Shown: positions 19,733 through 28,982, numbered from the stretch's first letter. The stretch is 64,000 nucleotides of DNA from Lysobacteraceae bacterium (GCA_021372495.1 JAJFUF010000015.1:1-64000), one strand, 5' to 3'. A program made the numbers and translations. The notes: generated by a model from the sequence alone, not told the origin.

Positions 19733-19792
19733 TGGCGGATGGAACGTGACTGCGCCGATTTAAATAGGTGTAAGTGAGTCCGGTACCGTTTT

Positions 19793-19814
19793 GGTGCCAG
19801 ATGAGCCTGGCACC
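19793..19814. repeat. Inverted repeat GGTGCCA/TGGCACC
   Basis: Perfect 7-bp arms with an 8-base loop, 5 bases beyond the stop of the low-GC gene. There is no U-tract in that gene's direction, so it is not a standard terminator. Confidence 0.6.
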
Positions 19815-19819
19815 GCTAT

Positions 19820-20347
19820 TCAGAATTCTATGATCGCGGCGGCGAGCTGAAGTGCCAATCCGGTGACAAGCACGATCAGCCCGAGACGCTGATGTCTAGG
19901 TGTCAGTTCTTGGAGTCGAACTGAGCGTGGATAGGTAACCGTAGCGTCGACTACGCCACCGATTAGCACGACGTAGCTGAACAGGCTGAGCGCGAATCCA
20001 TAAGCAGCATATGCCGATGGGCGCCCGGAGAAGAATACGATGACAGCACCGATACAAGCACCCAGCGCAAGCCCAGTGTGCGCCCAAAGCAATGCTGCAC
20101 CCACCCAAATGACCATAAAACGCTTGATTCGATCACTGCGAACAACTGCTTCAGAGAGCACTACTACGCCGATAAGCCCATAGGCAGTGCCTGCGAGGTT
20201 CAACATCTTCGCGGCAGGAATGACAAGTAATCCTGACAACAAGAAGGTCAGCATGATGCCTGCAGCCAACGACACCAAGATCAAGACAGCGAAGCCTGTC
20301 GAGTAAAAAATCGGCCAACTGCGCGCGCTGAGTTTGAGTCGTTTCAT
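19820..20347 (-). CDS. Hypothetical multi-pass membrane protein in low-GC segment
   Basis: The protein is 175 residues from ATG 20347. GAGGAAGGG lies 12-20 bases upstream, whereas the GTG 18 codons earlier has no ribosome-binding site. Four or five hydrophobic segments are visible: FAVLILVSLAAGIMLTFLLSG, GLIGVVVLSEAV, VIWVGAALLWAHTG, FSYVVLIGGVV and LIVLVTGLALQLAAAII. I recognise no domain. Codon use and GC differ clearly from the neighbours, and inverted repeats flank the gene, which points to acquisition by transfer. It is not coupled to any neighbour. Confidence 0.65.
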   Translation of the reverse strand: MKRLKLSARSWPIFYSTGFAVLILVSLAAGIMLTFLLSGLLVIPAAKMLNLAGTAYGLIGVVVLSEAVVRSDRIKRFMVIWVGAALLWAHTGLALGACIGAVIVFFSGRPSAYAAYGFALSLFSYVVLIGGVVDATVTYPRSVRLQELTPRHQRLGLIVLVTGLALQLAAAIIEF

Positions 20348-20634
20348 AGTCTGATCGCTTCCCTTCCTCACACTGTAATTTCGTGGCGAGCCGAACGACA
20401 CAATGGCATCAGGTTCATAAACTTACTTTTTCAATCTACCAAAATCGTACAAAAACGGTGCCGGGTTCACTTGTCGCCGTTTGAATCACGCATCTTGCCA
20501 AGGCGCGGAACGTTCGCGGGTCATGCTCAGCCGGAACTGTGCAATCCCTACCACAATGCGCGGTGCGGCGATTGAAGCGTACACGTGCCGGCATCGCGAT
20601 GACGCCAGGTCAAGGCGGGCCAGATCGCAGAGAG

Positions 20635-20662
20635 AAAAAAGGGCGCCGCTCGCGCGGCGCCC
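20635..20662 (-). terminator. Intrinsic terminator after the M13 peptidase
   Basis: GGGCGCCGC and GCGGCGCCC form a perfect 9-bp stem with loop TCGC. On the minus strand it is followed by six U and then UCUC. It lies 31 bases past the M13 peptidase stop. Confidence 0.9.
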
Positions 20663-20693
20663 TCCGTCTCTGCGAAACAACGCCGCCGCGGCG

Positions 20694-22790
20694 TTACCAG
20701 ATCTTCACCTGCGTGTCGTCCGGCCGCACCATCGGCTGGCCGGCCTTGCACTGGAACGCCTCGGCGAAGGCGGGCATGTTGGACGGCGCGCCGATCGCGC
20801 GGAACTTGGCCGGGGCGTGCGGATCGGCGTTGAGGCGCACGATCTGCGCCTGCTCGCGGATGTCGCCGCGCCACACGCGCGCCCAGTTGAGGAAGAAGCG
20901 CTGGTCCTGCGTGTAGCCGTCGATCTTCTCCGCGGCCTCCTGCGGCTTGTTCGCCAGCGCCATCTGCAGCGCGTCGTGGGCGACGTTCAGGCCACCCAGG
21001 TCGGCGATGTTCTCGCCCAGCGTCAACTGGCCGTTGACGTGCAGGTCGGGCTTGTCGGCCAGCGGCGCGTAGCCGTTGAACTGCTCGACCAACCGGTGCG
21101 TGCGCGCGTCGAACTTGGCGCGGTCGTCCTTGGTCCACCAGTTGGCGTTGTTGCCCTTGGCGTCGAACTGGCTGCCCTCGTCGTCGTAGCCGTGGGTCAT
21201 CTCATGGCCGATCACCGCGCCGATGCCGCCGTAGTTGATGGCGTCGTCGGCGTGCGGGTCGAAGAACGGCGGCTGCAGGATCGCGGCCGGGAAGTTCACC
21301 GTGTTGTCGGTCGGGTTGTAGTAGGCGTTGACCGTCTGCGGCGTCATGCCCCATTCGAGGCGATCGGTCGGCTTGCCGACCTTCGACAGGTCGTAGTCGT
21401 GGTTGAACCTGGCCGCCGCCATCGCATTGGCGTAGTAGTTGTCCGGCGTGACCGTCAGGCCCGACCAGTCGCGCCACTTGTCCGGATAGCCGATCTTCGG
21501 CAGGAAGGTGCTCCACTTCTCCAGCGCCTTCTGCTTGGTCGCGTCGCCCATCCAGTCGAGTTTCTCGATGCGCGCCTTCAGCGCGTCGCGCAGGTTGTTG
21601 ACCAGCACCAGCGCCTGCTGCTTGGCCTCCGGCGGGAAGGTCTTGGCGACGTAGAGCTCGCCGAGCGCCATGCCCATGCCCTCGTTGGTGGCGCCGAGCA
21701 CGCGCTTCCAGCGCGGCTTGATTTCCTTCTGGCCCTGCAGGGTCTGCGAATAGAACGCGAAGTTCTCCTGCACGAACGGATCGGACAGGTACGGCGCCGC
21801 GCCCTCGATGGCGTGGTAGCGCAGGTAGGCGCGCCACTGCGATGCCGGCGCCGTCTTCAGCAATTTGCCGACCTCGCCGAAGAACGCCGGCTGCGACAGC
21901 GAGAAGCCGTCCTTGACGTCGAGCCCCTGCGCGGCGAAGAACTGCTGCCAGGAGAAGCCCGGGGTCAGCTTGTCGGCCCGGGCGAAGCTGACAAAGTGGT
22001 ACTGGTTCTCCGGCTTGCGCAGCTCGACCGGCGCCAGCGACGCCTTGGCGAGGCGCGTTTCGAACGCCATCACGGCCTTCGCCTGCTTTGCCGCATCGGC
22101 GGCCGGCGTGCCGGCCAGCTCAAGCATCTTCGCGATGTGCGCGACGTACTGCGTGCGCAGCTTGGCGTAGTCCTTCTTCAAGTAGTAGTCCTTGGTCGGC
22201 AGGCCGAGGCCGCCCTGGTAGGCGTAGGCGATCTGCATCGAGGAGTTCTTGAAGTCGGCACCGGAGCCGAACTGGAACAGGCCGCCCTGGCCGCGCGCGA
22301 AGCTGTCGTTGAGGTAGGCGACGACGTCCTTGCGCGACTTCAGCGCGTCGATCTTCGCCAGTTCCGGCTTGATCGGATCGAAGCCCGCCTTGTTCACCGC
22401 GGCCTCGTCCATGCCGGCGGCGTAGAACCAGCCGATCTTCTGCTCGATCGAGCCCGCCTGCGCGCCGGCGGCGTTCTTCGCCGCGTCCTCGACGATGGCA
22501 TGCTGCGTGTCGAGGCTCTTCTCCTGCAGCGCGTCGAACGCGCCCCAGCGCACGCGGTCGGCCGGAATCGGATTGGCCGCCACCCACTTGGCGTTGACGA
22601 AGGTGTTGAAGTCGGTGCAGGCGCTGGCCGGATCGCCCAGCTCGCTCACGTCGAACACCTTGGGCGCGGCCGGCACGGCGGCGGCCGCCATCTTCGCGGC
22701 GCCCTTGGATGGTGTCTGCGTGGCGCAACCGGCCAGGCCGAGCGCCAGCCCCATCGCCAGCGCAAGCGGCTTCATTGCGGAAAGTTTCAT
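20694..22790 (-). CDS. M13-family zinc metallopeptidase lipoprotein (PepO-like)
   Basis: The protein is 698 residues. A lipoprotein signal ends LAGC with Cys at residue 22, so the enzyme is membrane-anchored in the envelope. It has the neprilysin-type catalytic set: VIGHEMTHGYDDEGSQFD with HEMTH near residue 528, and GENIADLGG near residue 593 supplying the third ligand. NAYYNPTDNTVNFPAAILQPPFF is also diagnostic of the family. The C-terminus ends in W, as is common for M13. GAGGA lies eight bases before the ATG at 22790, which fixes the start. It is monocistronic with a strong terminator. It probably cleaves oligopeptides in the periplasm or outside. Confidence 0.94.
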   Translation of the reverse strand: MKLSAMKPLALAMGLALGLAGCATQTPSKGAAKMAAAAVPAAPKVFDVSELGDPASACTDFNTFVNAKWVAANPIPADRVRWGAFDALQEKSLDTQHAIVEDAAKNAAGAQAGSIEQKIGWFYAAGMDEAAVNKAGFDPIKPELAKIDALKSRKDVVAYLNDSFARGQGGLFQFGSGADFKNSSMQIAYAYQGGLGLPTKDYYLKKDYAKLRTQYVAHIAKMLELAGTPAADAAKQAKAVMAFETRLAKASLAPVELRKPENQYHFVSFARADKLTPGFSWQQFFAAQGLDVKDGFSLSQPAFFGEVGKLLKTAPASQWRAYLRYHAIEGAAPYLSDPFVQENFAFYSQTLQGQKEIKPRWKRVLGATNEGMGMALGELYVAKTFPPEAKQQALVLVNNLRDALKARIEKLDWMGDATKQKALEKWSTFLPKIGYPDKWRDWSGLTVTPDNYYANAMAAARFNHDYDLSKVGKPTDRLEWGMTPQTVNAYYNPTDNTVNFPAAILQPPFFDPHADDAINYGGIGAVIGHEMTHGYDDEGSQFDAKGNNANWWTKDDRAKFDARTHRLVEQFNGYAPLADKPDLHVNGQLTLGENIADLGGLNVAHDALQMALANKPQEAAEKIDGYTQDQRFFLNWARVWRGDIREQAQIVRLNADPHAPAKFRAIGAPSNMPAFAEAFQCKAGQPMVRPDDTQVKIW

Positions 22791-22923
22791 GCGAGCTTCC
22801 TCGTGAAATGGTCGGACCCGCGGGGCGGGAACCAGAACGGGTCGTGGCACGGGGGAGACGGCATACGCACGCATCCGTCCCGCGAACCTAAGCGCCCGGC
22901 CGGCAAGCTTACAGTGTCGAAGG

Positions 22924-23499
22924 TCAGGGGCCGGAGCCGGCCGCCGTTGCCAGCAGCACGCGATGCAGCACGGTGTAGCGCGACCCGTTCGCGTCGGGGC
23001 TGCTGGCGTACAGGGTCAGCGCGTCGAATCGGCAGGCGGGCAGCGCCGCTTCGGGGTTCGGCGCCGGCCACGCCGCCTCCGGCGTCAGCCGCGCCAGGGT
23101 GACGTGGGCGCGGAACGCGCGACGTTCGGCGCTGAATTCGTGCGCGCGCGCCAGCGCCTCGGCGCGCTCGGCCAGGCTGCGCAGCGCCGGCGGCATCGCC
23201 AGTTGCAGCACCAGCACGCGCGGCCGGCGCGCGTCCGGCCACAGCCCCAGGCCGCAGCCGGCCAGGGTCGGCGCCGCGATCGCCAGCCCGGGCAGCGCGG
23301 CGCCGAGGCTTTCGGCCTGCGCGGCGCGGGTAGCGCCGAAGAAGCGCACGGTCAAGTGCTGCTGCGCGGGCGCGGTCCAGCGCACGCCCGCCTGCGCGCG
23401 CTGCCCGCCGCGCAGGCGCGACTGCAGCGCGGCGAGCGCGTCCAGCGTGGCGGCGTCGGGGTCCAGCGCGAGGAAACAGCGGAGCGGCACGGGGGCCAT
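22924..23499 (-). CDS. thpR: RNA 2',3'-cyclic phosphodiesterase ThpR
   Basis: ThpR (LigT, 2H phosphoesterase superfamily) opens 2',3'-cyclic phosphate ends of RNA. The 191-residue protein has both catalytic HxT motifs: QHLTVRFFG and AHVTLARL. It starts PVPLRCFLALDPD, the usual N-terminal strand (RxFxAL). The ATG at 23499 gives the family length; the frame continues 10 codons upstream. It is divergent from the beta-CASP protein gene, another RNA-active enzyme, across a 74-base spacer, so the two may be co-regulated. Confidence 0.9.
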   Translation of the reverse strand: MAPVPLRCFLALDPDAATLDALAALQSRLRGGQRAQAGVRWTAPAQQHLTVRFFGATRAAQAESLGAALPGLAIAAPTLAGCGLGLWPDARRPRVLVLQLAMPPALRSLAERAEALARAHEFSAERRAFRAHVTLARLTPEAAWPAPNPEAALPACRFDALTLYASSPDANGSRYTVLHRVLLATAAGSGP

Positions 23500-23573
23500 C
23501 CGTGCATTCTTGCCGCAAGTGCGCACCAACGCCAGCGCGGCATAATGCCGGCGGCATCCACGGGAGCGATCCG

Positions 23574-24953
23574 ATGCGAGTCGAATTCCACGGTGCGGCG
23601 GGCGGCGAGGTCACCGGTTCCTGTCACCTCGTGCACGCCAACGGCAAACGCGTGCTGCTCGACTGCGGCATGATCCAGGGCGAGCCCGACGAGGACCATC
23701 GCAACCGCGCGCCGTTCTCCTTCGACGTCGGCGCGATCGACGCGGTGGTGCTGAGCCACGCGCACATCGACCACCTCGGCCGCCTGCCGCTGCTGGTGAA
23801 GCGCGGCTACGCCGGTCCGATCTACGTGCACGAGGCCACCGCCGCGTTGGCGCCGGTGATGCTGGAGGATTCCGCCTCGCTGGCCGCGCACGACGCCGAA
23901 TGGGCGCGGCACCACGGCCAGCCGCACGCCGAACCGCTGTACGACCTCGACGACGTGCGCCATGCGCTGCACCTGCTGCGCCCCCTGCCCTACGCCGCGG
24001 CGCGCGAGATCCTGCCCGGCGTGCGCCTGACCCTGCAGGACGCCGGCCACATCCTCGGCTCCTCGATCGTCGAGCTGGCCGCGGACGAGGGCGGGCGCAC
24101 GCGCAAGCTGGTGTACTCCGGCGACCTCGGCATGCGCGGCGCGCCGATCATGCGCGACCCCACGCGCATCGCGCAGGCCGACCTGGTGCTGATGGAAGCG
24201 ACCTACGGCGACCGCAACCACCGCTCGCGCGCGGAGACGGTGGCCGAACTGGGCGAAGTGTTCCGCCACGCGCGCGCCGGCGGCGGCAACGTGCTGATCC
24301 CGGCGTTCGCGGTCGGCCGCACGCAGGAGCTGCTGTACTGGTTCGCGCGCTACTACGAGGAGTGGGGGCTGGCGCAGTTCCACATCTTCCTGGACAGCCC
24401 GATGGCGGCCAAGGTGATCGGCGTGTACGAGCGCTTCGACACGCTGTTCGACGAGGCCGCCAAGCGCCTGTGGAGCGGCAAGCTGAAGCCGTTCCGCCTG
24501 CCCAATCTGCATCTCACCGTGGATACCGCGCAGTCGAAGGCGATCAACCGCGTGAGCAGCGGCGCGATCATCATCGCCGGCTCCGGCATGTGCAACGGCG
24601 GCCGCATCCGCCACCACCTGTTCTACAACCTCGGCAAGCGCAACGCGCACGTGATCTTCGTCGGCTACCAGGCCGCCGGCACGCTGGGCCGGCGCCTGGT
24701 CGACGGCGCCGAGACGGTGCACCTGTTCGGCGAGGAGATCCGCGTGGAGGCGATGCGCCACACCATCGGCGGCCTCTCCGCGCACATCGACCAGGCCGGC
24801 CTGCTCGACTGGTACGGCGGTTTCGATGGCCGCCCCGCGCTGTGCCTGGTGCACGGCGAGAACCCCGCGCGCAACGCGCTGGCGGAGAAGCTGCGCGAGC
24901 GCTACGGCATCACGCCCGCGCTTAGCCAGCCGGGCATGACGCTCGAGGTGTAG
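23574..24953 (+). CDS. MBL-fold beta-CASP RNA-processing nuclease-like protein
   Basis: The protein is 459 residues. The metallo-beta-lactamase motif SHAHIDHLGR lies at about residues 61-70, with further metal ligands in DAGHILGS and YSGDLG. The beta-CASP part is visible as VLIPAFAVGRTQELL, IIAGSGMCNGGRIRHHL and the C-terminal GGLSAHIDQ and VHGE. This is the layout of the CPSF/YsaA-type ribonuclease group (COG1236), which cleave RNA using two zinc ions. The RNA target is unknown. The start ATG follows GGGAG. It is divergent from thpR and converges on the rhomboid gene. Confidence 0.9.
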   Translation: MRVEFHGAAGGEVTGSCHLVHANGKRVLLDCGMIQGEPDEDHRNRAPFSFDVGAIDAVVLSHAHIDHLGRLPLLVKRGYAGPIYVHEATAALAPVMLEDSASLAAHDAEWARHHGQPHAEPLYDLDDVRHALHLLRPLPYAAAREILPGVRLTLQDAGHILGSSIVELAADEGGRTRKLVYSGDLGMRGAPIMRDPTRIAQADLVLMEATYGDRNHRSRAETVAELGEVFRHARAGGGNVLIPAFAVGRTQELLYWFARYYEEWGLAQFHIFLDSPMAAKVIGVYERFDTLFDEAAKRLWSGKLKPFRLPNLHLTVDTAQSKAINRVSSGAIIIAGSGMCNGGRIRHHLFYNLGKRNAHVIFVGYQAAGTLGRRLVDGAETVHLFGEEIRVEAMRHTIGGLSAHIDQAGLLDWYGGFDGRPALCLVHGENPARNALAEKLRERYGITPALSQPGMTLEV

Positions 24954-24956
24954 CGC

Positions 24957-25613
24957 TCAGCGCATCAGGATGCGTTTCGGCTTGATCGGCAGGCGCCCGC
25001 GCCAGTACTGGATCAGCACGAAGCCGCCCAGCGCGCCGCCGAGATGGGCGAAGTGCGCCACGCCGGCCTGCGTGCCGGTGACGCCGAGGAACAGCTCCAG
25101 CGCCATGTAGCCGATCACCACGATCCACGCCGGCAACGGGATCGGCATGTACAGCGAGATGATGCGCGCCTGCGGATACATCATGCCGAACGCCAGCAGC
25201 AGGCCGAAGATGCCGCCGGAGGCGCCCAGCGTCGGGTAATAGCCGCCGGTGAACCAGTGCACCACGGCGAGCTGCGCCACCGCCGCCATCACCACGCAGA
25301 CGAAGTAGTAGACGAGGAAATTGCGCTCGCCGAACAGCCGCTCGATCTGCCCGCCGAACATGAACAGCGCGAGCATGTTGAAGAACAGGTGCGGCAGCCC
25401 GCCGTGCATGAACGCGTAGGTCAGCAGTTGCCAGGCGCGGAAACCGACCATGACCGGCGTGCCGTCGGCGGCGAAGCCGGCGACCTGGTCGGGGCCGAGC
25501 GGCCACAGCGCGAAGTGCACCACCAGGATCTGGCCGGCGAACATCTGCAGCAGGTAGACGGCGATGTTCGCGATCAGCAGCGCGCGCGTCATCGGTGGCA
25601 GGTCGAAGGGCAT
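24957..25613 (-). CDS. Rhomboid-family intramembrane serine protease
   Basis: The protein is 218 residues and six-TM by hydrophobicity. The catalytic pair is present: Ser in GASGGIFG near residue 130 and His in HFAHLGGALGG near residue 188. FMHGGLPHLFFNMLALFMFG is the conserved TM2 region with HxxxN. It cleaves substrate proteins within the inner membrane; the substrates are unknown. An alternative ATG lies 8 codons upstream. It converges on the beta-CASP gene with a 3-base gap and is divergent from the cytochrome gene. Confidence 0.92.
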   Translation of the reverse strand: MPFDLPPMTRALLIANIAVYLLQMFAGQILVVHFALWPLGPDQVAGFAADGTPVMVGFRAWQLLTYAFMHGGLPHLFFNMLALFMFGGQIERLFGERNFLVYYFVCVVMAAVAQLAVVHWFTGGYYPTLGASGGIFGLLLAFGMMYPQARIISLYMPIPLPAWIVVIGYMALELFLGVTGTQAGVAHFAHLGGALGGFVLIQYWRGRLPIKPKRILMR

Positions 25614-25782
25614 CGGGGGTACCTGTCGCGGCATGCAAACGGGAGGCAGCGCGGCTTGCGCAGCCGAAGCCGCACGGCCGGCGCGGACGCGCGCCCGCGC
25701 GGGAATCCGCCAGATAGTCGCACATCCGCGCAAGCCCGGCCCAGCCGGCACGGCGGCACTGGACGGCGCCCGCCCGCCAGCT

Positions 25783-25788
25783 TATACC
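25783..25788 (+). promoter_or_regulatory. Candidate -10 box for the cytochrome gene
   Basis: TATACC lies 36 bases before the cytochrome ATG in the divergent spacer with the rhomboid gene. There is no clear -35. Confidence 0.3.
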
Positions 25789-25823
25789 TTGGCGCCGCGC
25801 GGGGAGCGCGGGAGGGGCACGTC

Positions 25824-26723
25824 ATGAAACGCTGGCTGCTGCGGGCGCTGGCCGCCCTGCTCGTCGTCGTCGCCGCCTTGGTGGCATTCGTCTGGATCCG
25901 CAGCGCCGCCGCGCTCGGCCAGCACTACGCCATCGACGAACCGCCGCTCGCCCTGCCCACCGACGCGGCCAGCCTGGCGCACGGCGAGCGCGTCGCCATC
26001 ATGCGCGGCTGCCGCATCTGCCACGCGCCCGATCTCGCCGGCCACGTCGAGATGGACGTGCCGCCGATCGGCCGCCTGGCCGCGCCCAACCTGACCCGCG
26101 GCCACGGCGGTCTCGGCGCGACGCTGAGCGTCGCCGACTGGGAGCGCGCGATCCGCCACGGCGTCGCGCCGGACGGCCGCCCGCTGCTGTTCATGCCGGC
26201 ACGCGATTTCGCCAACCTCAGCGATGCCGACACCGCCGCGCTGATCGCCTGGGCACGGCAGGTGCCGCCGGTGGACCGCGAGATGCCGCCGCCGCGTGTC
26301 GGCCCGGTCGGGCGCGCGCTGTTCGCGTTCGGGCGCATGCCGAACCTGCTGGAGGCGCGCCTGATCGACCAGCACGCACCGCACGAAGCGGCGGTCGCCG
26401 CGACGCCCACCGCCGACTACGGCCGCTACCTCGCCGGCGCCTGCGTCGGCTGCCACGGCGAGCACTTCTCCGGCGGCGCCATCCCCGGCCTGCCGCCGAG
26501 CTTCCCCAAGGCCGCTAATTTGACGCCGGACCCGGCCACCGGGCTCGGCAAGTGGAGCGAAGCGGATTTCGTGCACACGCTGCGCACCGGCAAGCGTCCG
26601 GACGGCACGGCGCTCGACCCGTTCATGCCGTGGCGCAACCTGGCGCAGATGAACGACACCGAGATGGCGGCGCTGTGGGCCTACCTGCGCACGCTGCCGC
26701 CGCGGCCGCGCGGGCGGCGCTGA
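25824..26723 (+). CDS. Membrane-anchored dihaem c-type cytochrome
   Basis: The protein is 299 residues. An uncleaved or signal-anchor helix at about 5-27 is followed by two cytochrome c domains. The haem motifs are CRICH near residue 63 and CVGCH near residue 206. Candidate distal Met ligands are LLFMPARDF and DPFMPWRNL. The layout resembles the dihaem subunit of periplasmic dehydrogenases or a standalone electron carrier. No dehydrogenase gene is adjacent, so the partner is unknown. GGAGGGG lies 7 bases before the ATG. Confidence 0.85.
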   Translation: MKRWLLRALAALLVVVAALVAFVWIRSAAALGQHYAIDEPPLALPTDAASLAHGERVAIMRGCRICHAPDLAGHVEMDVPPIGRLAAPNLTRGHGGLGATLSVADWERAIRHGVAPDGRPLLFMPARDFANLSDADTAALIAWARQVPPVDREMPPPRVGPVGRALFAFGRMPNLLEARLIDQHAPHEAAVAATPTADYGRYLAGACVGCHGEHFSGGAIPGLPPSFPKAANLTPDPATGLGKWSEADFVHTLRTGKRPDGTALDPFMPWRNLAQMNDTEMAALWAYLRTLPPRPRGRR

Positions 26724-26900
26724 CGGCGCCGCTGCCGGGCAAGCGCAGGGCGGGTTTCGATCCGCGGATGTTTCGGCCGTGCGCCCGGGAAAGACGGGGC
26801 GGGCGGGCCCCGCCCGGCGCCGGCAGGATGCGGTGGGCGCGCCGGCCGAGGCGCCTATCGCCCGCCGCGCCCTGCCTCCGGCCCCGGAACGGCTGCGCGC

Positions 26901-28397
26901 TCAGCAGCAGCCGTGGTCGCCCATCTGCGCGTGGCCGGCCTGCGCGGCGACGCCCAGGGTCAGGCCCTTGGCGCTGGCCTCGGCGTGCTTCGCCACCACC
27001 TGTGCCACCACCATCGACACGCGCTTGCCGGTCGGCACGTGCAGGAACTCGTTGGGGCCGTGCGCATTGGAATGCGGGCCGAGCACGCCGGTGATCAGGA
27101 ACTGCGCGCCGGGGAATTTCTCGCCGAGCATGCCCATGAACGGGATCGTGCCGCCCTCGCCCATGTACGCCGCCGGCGCGCCGAACGCGCGCTGCGAGGC
27201 GTCCGCCACGGCCTGTTCCAGCCACGACGAGAGCTGCGGCGCGTTCCAGCCGGTCGAGGCCTTCTCCAGCTCGAAGGTCACCTTCGCGCCGTACGGCGGA
27301 TTCGCCTCCAGCAGGCGCTTGACGAATTCGCCGGCCTTGGCGCCGTCCAGCGTCGGCGGCAGGCGCAGGCTGAGCTTGACCGCGGTGTGCGGGCGCAGCA
27401 CGTTGCCGGCGCTGCCGAGCGGCGGCAGGCCATCGACGCCGGTCACCGCGAGCTGCGGGCGCCAGGTGCGGTTGAGCACCAGCTCGGCGAGGTCTTCGGC
27501 GACCGGGCGCATGCCGGCGACGAACGGAAACTTGTCGTACACCGCGGTGCCCAGCACCTCGGCGGAGCGGCGGGCCTGCTCGAGGCGCTGCGCGGGAACC
27601 TCGACGTACAGCTCGCGCGGGCGGATCGCGCCGGTGACCTCGTCCTCCAGCCGCGAGATCAACTGGCGCAGCAGGCGGAAGCTGTCGGCGACCACGCCGG
27701 AGGCGTCGCCGGAATGCACGCCCTCGTCCAGCACGGTCACCTTCAGGTTGCCGCCGGTCATGCCGCGCAGCGACGTGGTCAGCCAGAGCTGGTCGTAGTT
27801 GCCGCAACCGGAATCCAGGCACACCACCAGCGACGGCTTGCCGATGCGCGCGGCGAGGTGGTCGACGTAGTACGGCAGGTCGTAGCTGCCGGATTCCTCG
27901 CAGGCCTCGATCATCACCACGCAGCGCGCGTGCGGCACGCCCTGGTCGCGCAGCGCCAGCAGCGCCGACAGCGAGCCGAAGATCGCGTAGCCGTCGTCGG
28001 CGCCGCCGCGGCCGAACAGCTTGTCGCCCTTGATCACCGGCGTCCACGGGCCGAGACCGTCGCTCCAGCCGGTCATCTCCGGCTGCTTGTCGAGATGCCC
28101 GTACAGCAGCACGCAGTCGTCGCCGGAGGCGGCGCCGGAAGCCGGCACGTCGATGTAGATCAGCGGCGTGCGGCCTTCGAGGCGCACGACCTCGAGCGTC
28201 GCCCCGGCCACGCCGGCAAGCTTGGCGCGCGCCCAGCGCTCCATCAGCTTCACCGCATCGTCCATGTAGCCGTGCTCGACCCACTGCGCGTCGAACATCG
28301 GCGACTTGTTGGGGATGCGGATGTACTCGACGAGCTGCGGCACGACCTCGTCGTCCCACATCCCTCCGACGAACGCTTGCAGCCTGGCGGTATCCAT
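26901..28397 (-). CDS. M20-family metallopeptidase (dipeptidase type)
   Basis: The protein is 498 residues. Di-zinc M20 motifs are visible: YGHLDKQPE, GRGGADDGY, EACEESGS and LDSGCGN, with GPHSNAHGPNEF near the C-terminus supplying the last His. The carnosinase/CNDP-like subgroup fits the length. No signal peptide is seen, so it is probably cytoplasmic and cleaves small peptides. Its C-terminal tail, HAQMGDHGCC, packs two His and a terminal Cys pair beyond the usual domain end. It is divergent from the ComEA-like gene and is monocistronic. Confidence 0.9.
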   Translation of the reverse strand: MDTARLQAFVGGMWDDEVVPQLVEYIRIPNKSPMFDAQWVEHGYMDDAVKLMERWARAKLAGVAGATLEVVRLEGRTPLIYIDVPASGAASGDDCVLLYGHLDKQPEMTGWSDGLGPWTPVIKGDKLFGRGGADDGYAIFGSLSALLALRDQGVPHARCVVMIEACEESGSYDLPYYVDHLAARIGKPSLVVCLDSGCGNYDQLWLTTSLRGMTGGNLKVTVLDEGVHSGDASGVVADSFRLLRQLISRLEDEVTGAIRPRELYVEVPAQRLEQARRSAEVLGTAVYDKFPFVAGMRPVAEDLAELVLNRTWRPQLAVTGVDGLPPLGSAGNVLRPHTAVKLSLRLPPTLDGAKAGEFVKRLLEANPPYGAKVTFELEKASTGWNAPQLSSWLEQAVADASQRAFGAPAAYMGEGGTIPFMGMLGEKFPGAQFLITGVLGPHSNAHGPNEFLHVPTGKRVSMVVAQVVAKHAEASAKGLTLGVAAQAGHAQMGDHGCC

Positions 28398-28593
28398 GCG
28401 CGGGTCCTCGGTCGTATTGGCGGAGTCGCAGAAGCGGCGATTCTAGCAGGGCGGCATGTCGGCCCATTCCGACAGCGCGACGCGCCCGGCGCGGACAGGC
28501 GCGCCCGCGATGCGCCGGCAGCGGCGGAACACGCGCCTGCGTACCTTGGCCCCACGGCGCAAGCCGCGCCGCACCGACACGGAGACCACCGTC

Positions 28594-28914
28594 ATGAAGA
28601 CCCTTGCCGCCCTGCTGCTCTCGCTCGCCTTCGCCCTGCCCGCCATGGCCGCCTCGCCGGTCGACATCAACCATGCGGACGCCGCCACCATCGCCAAGTC
28701 GCTGGACGGCATCGGCCTCAGCAAGGCGCAGGCGATCGTCGCCTGGCGCGAGGCGCACGGCCCGTTCAAGAGCGCCGACCAACTGGCGCAGATCAAGGGC
28801 ATCGGCCAGCGCACGCTGGAACGCAACCGCGACGCGATCCGCCTGAACGGCGCCGCGGCCGCGGCCCGGCCGGTCGCGGCCGCCAAGCCGACGCGCCCCG
28901 CCCCCGCGAAGTGA
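28594..28914 (+). CDS. ComEA-like helix-hairpin-helix DNA-binding protein
   Basis: The protein is 106 residues. The signal peptide (TLAALLLSLAFALPAMAA) is followed by VDINHADAATIAKSL and a pair of HhH motifs (GIGLSKAQAIVAWRE, IKGIGQRTLERN), as in ComEA. ComEA in the periplasm binds incoming DNA during natural transformation. The tail is a short Ala/Pro/Lys-rich stretch. Family membership is clear. A role in DNA uptake is an inference, since no other com genes are in the window. It stands alone. Confidence 0.88.
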   Translation: MKTLAALLLSLAFALPAMAASPVDINHADAATIAKSLDGIGLSKAQAIVAWREAHGPFKSADQLAQIKGIGQRTLERNRDAIRLNGAAAAARPVAAAKPTRPAPAK

Positions 28915-28982
28915 GCCCTGCGGCGGGAACGCGCGCCGCGCGGCGCCGTTCCCGCCGGCGTCTGCGGCACGGCGCGCTGCGC

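Larger units (their letters stand above)
19772..20472. mobile_element. Low-GC segment bounded by 23-bp imperfect inverted repeats
   Basis: Positions 19772-19794 (AAGTGAGTCC...CCGTTTTGG) and 20450-20472 (CAAAAACGG...GGTTCACTT) are inverted copies matching at 19 of 23 positions. The segment between them has visibly lower GC than its surroundings (about 50-55% versus about 70%) and holds one membrane-protein gene. A further palindrome, GGTGCCA/TGGCACC, lies at 19793-19814. There is no transposase, so it looks like a non-autonomous or cargo-carrying element. Target-site duplications are not clear. Confidence 0.55.

Noticed and set aside
20345..20401. GTG start 18 codons upstream for the low-GC membrane protein
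   Set aside because: No ribosome-binding site precedes it, while GAGGAAGGG precedes the ATG at 20347.
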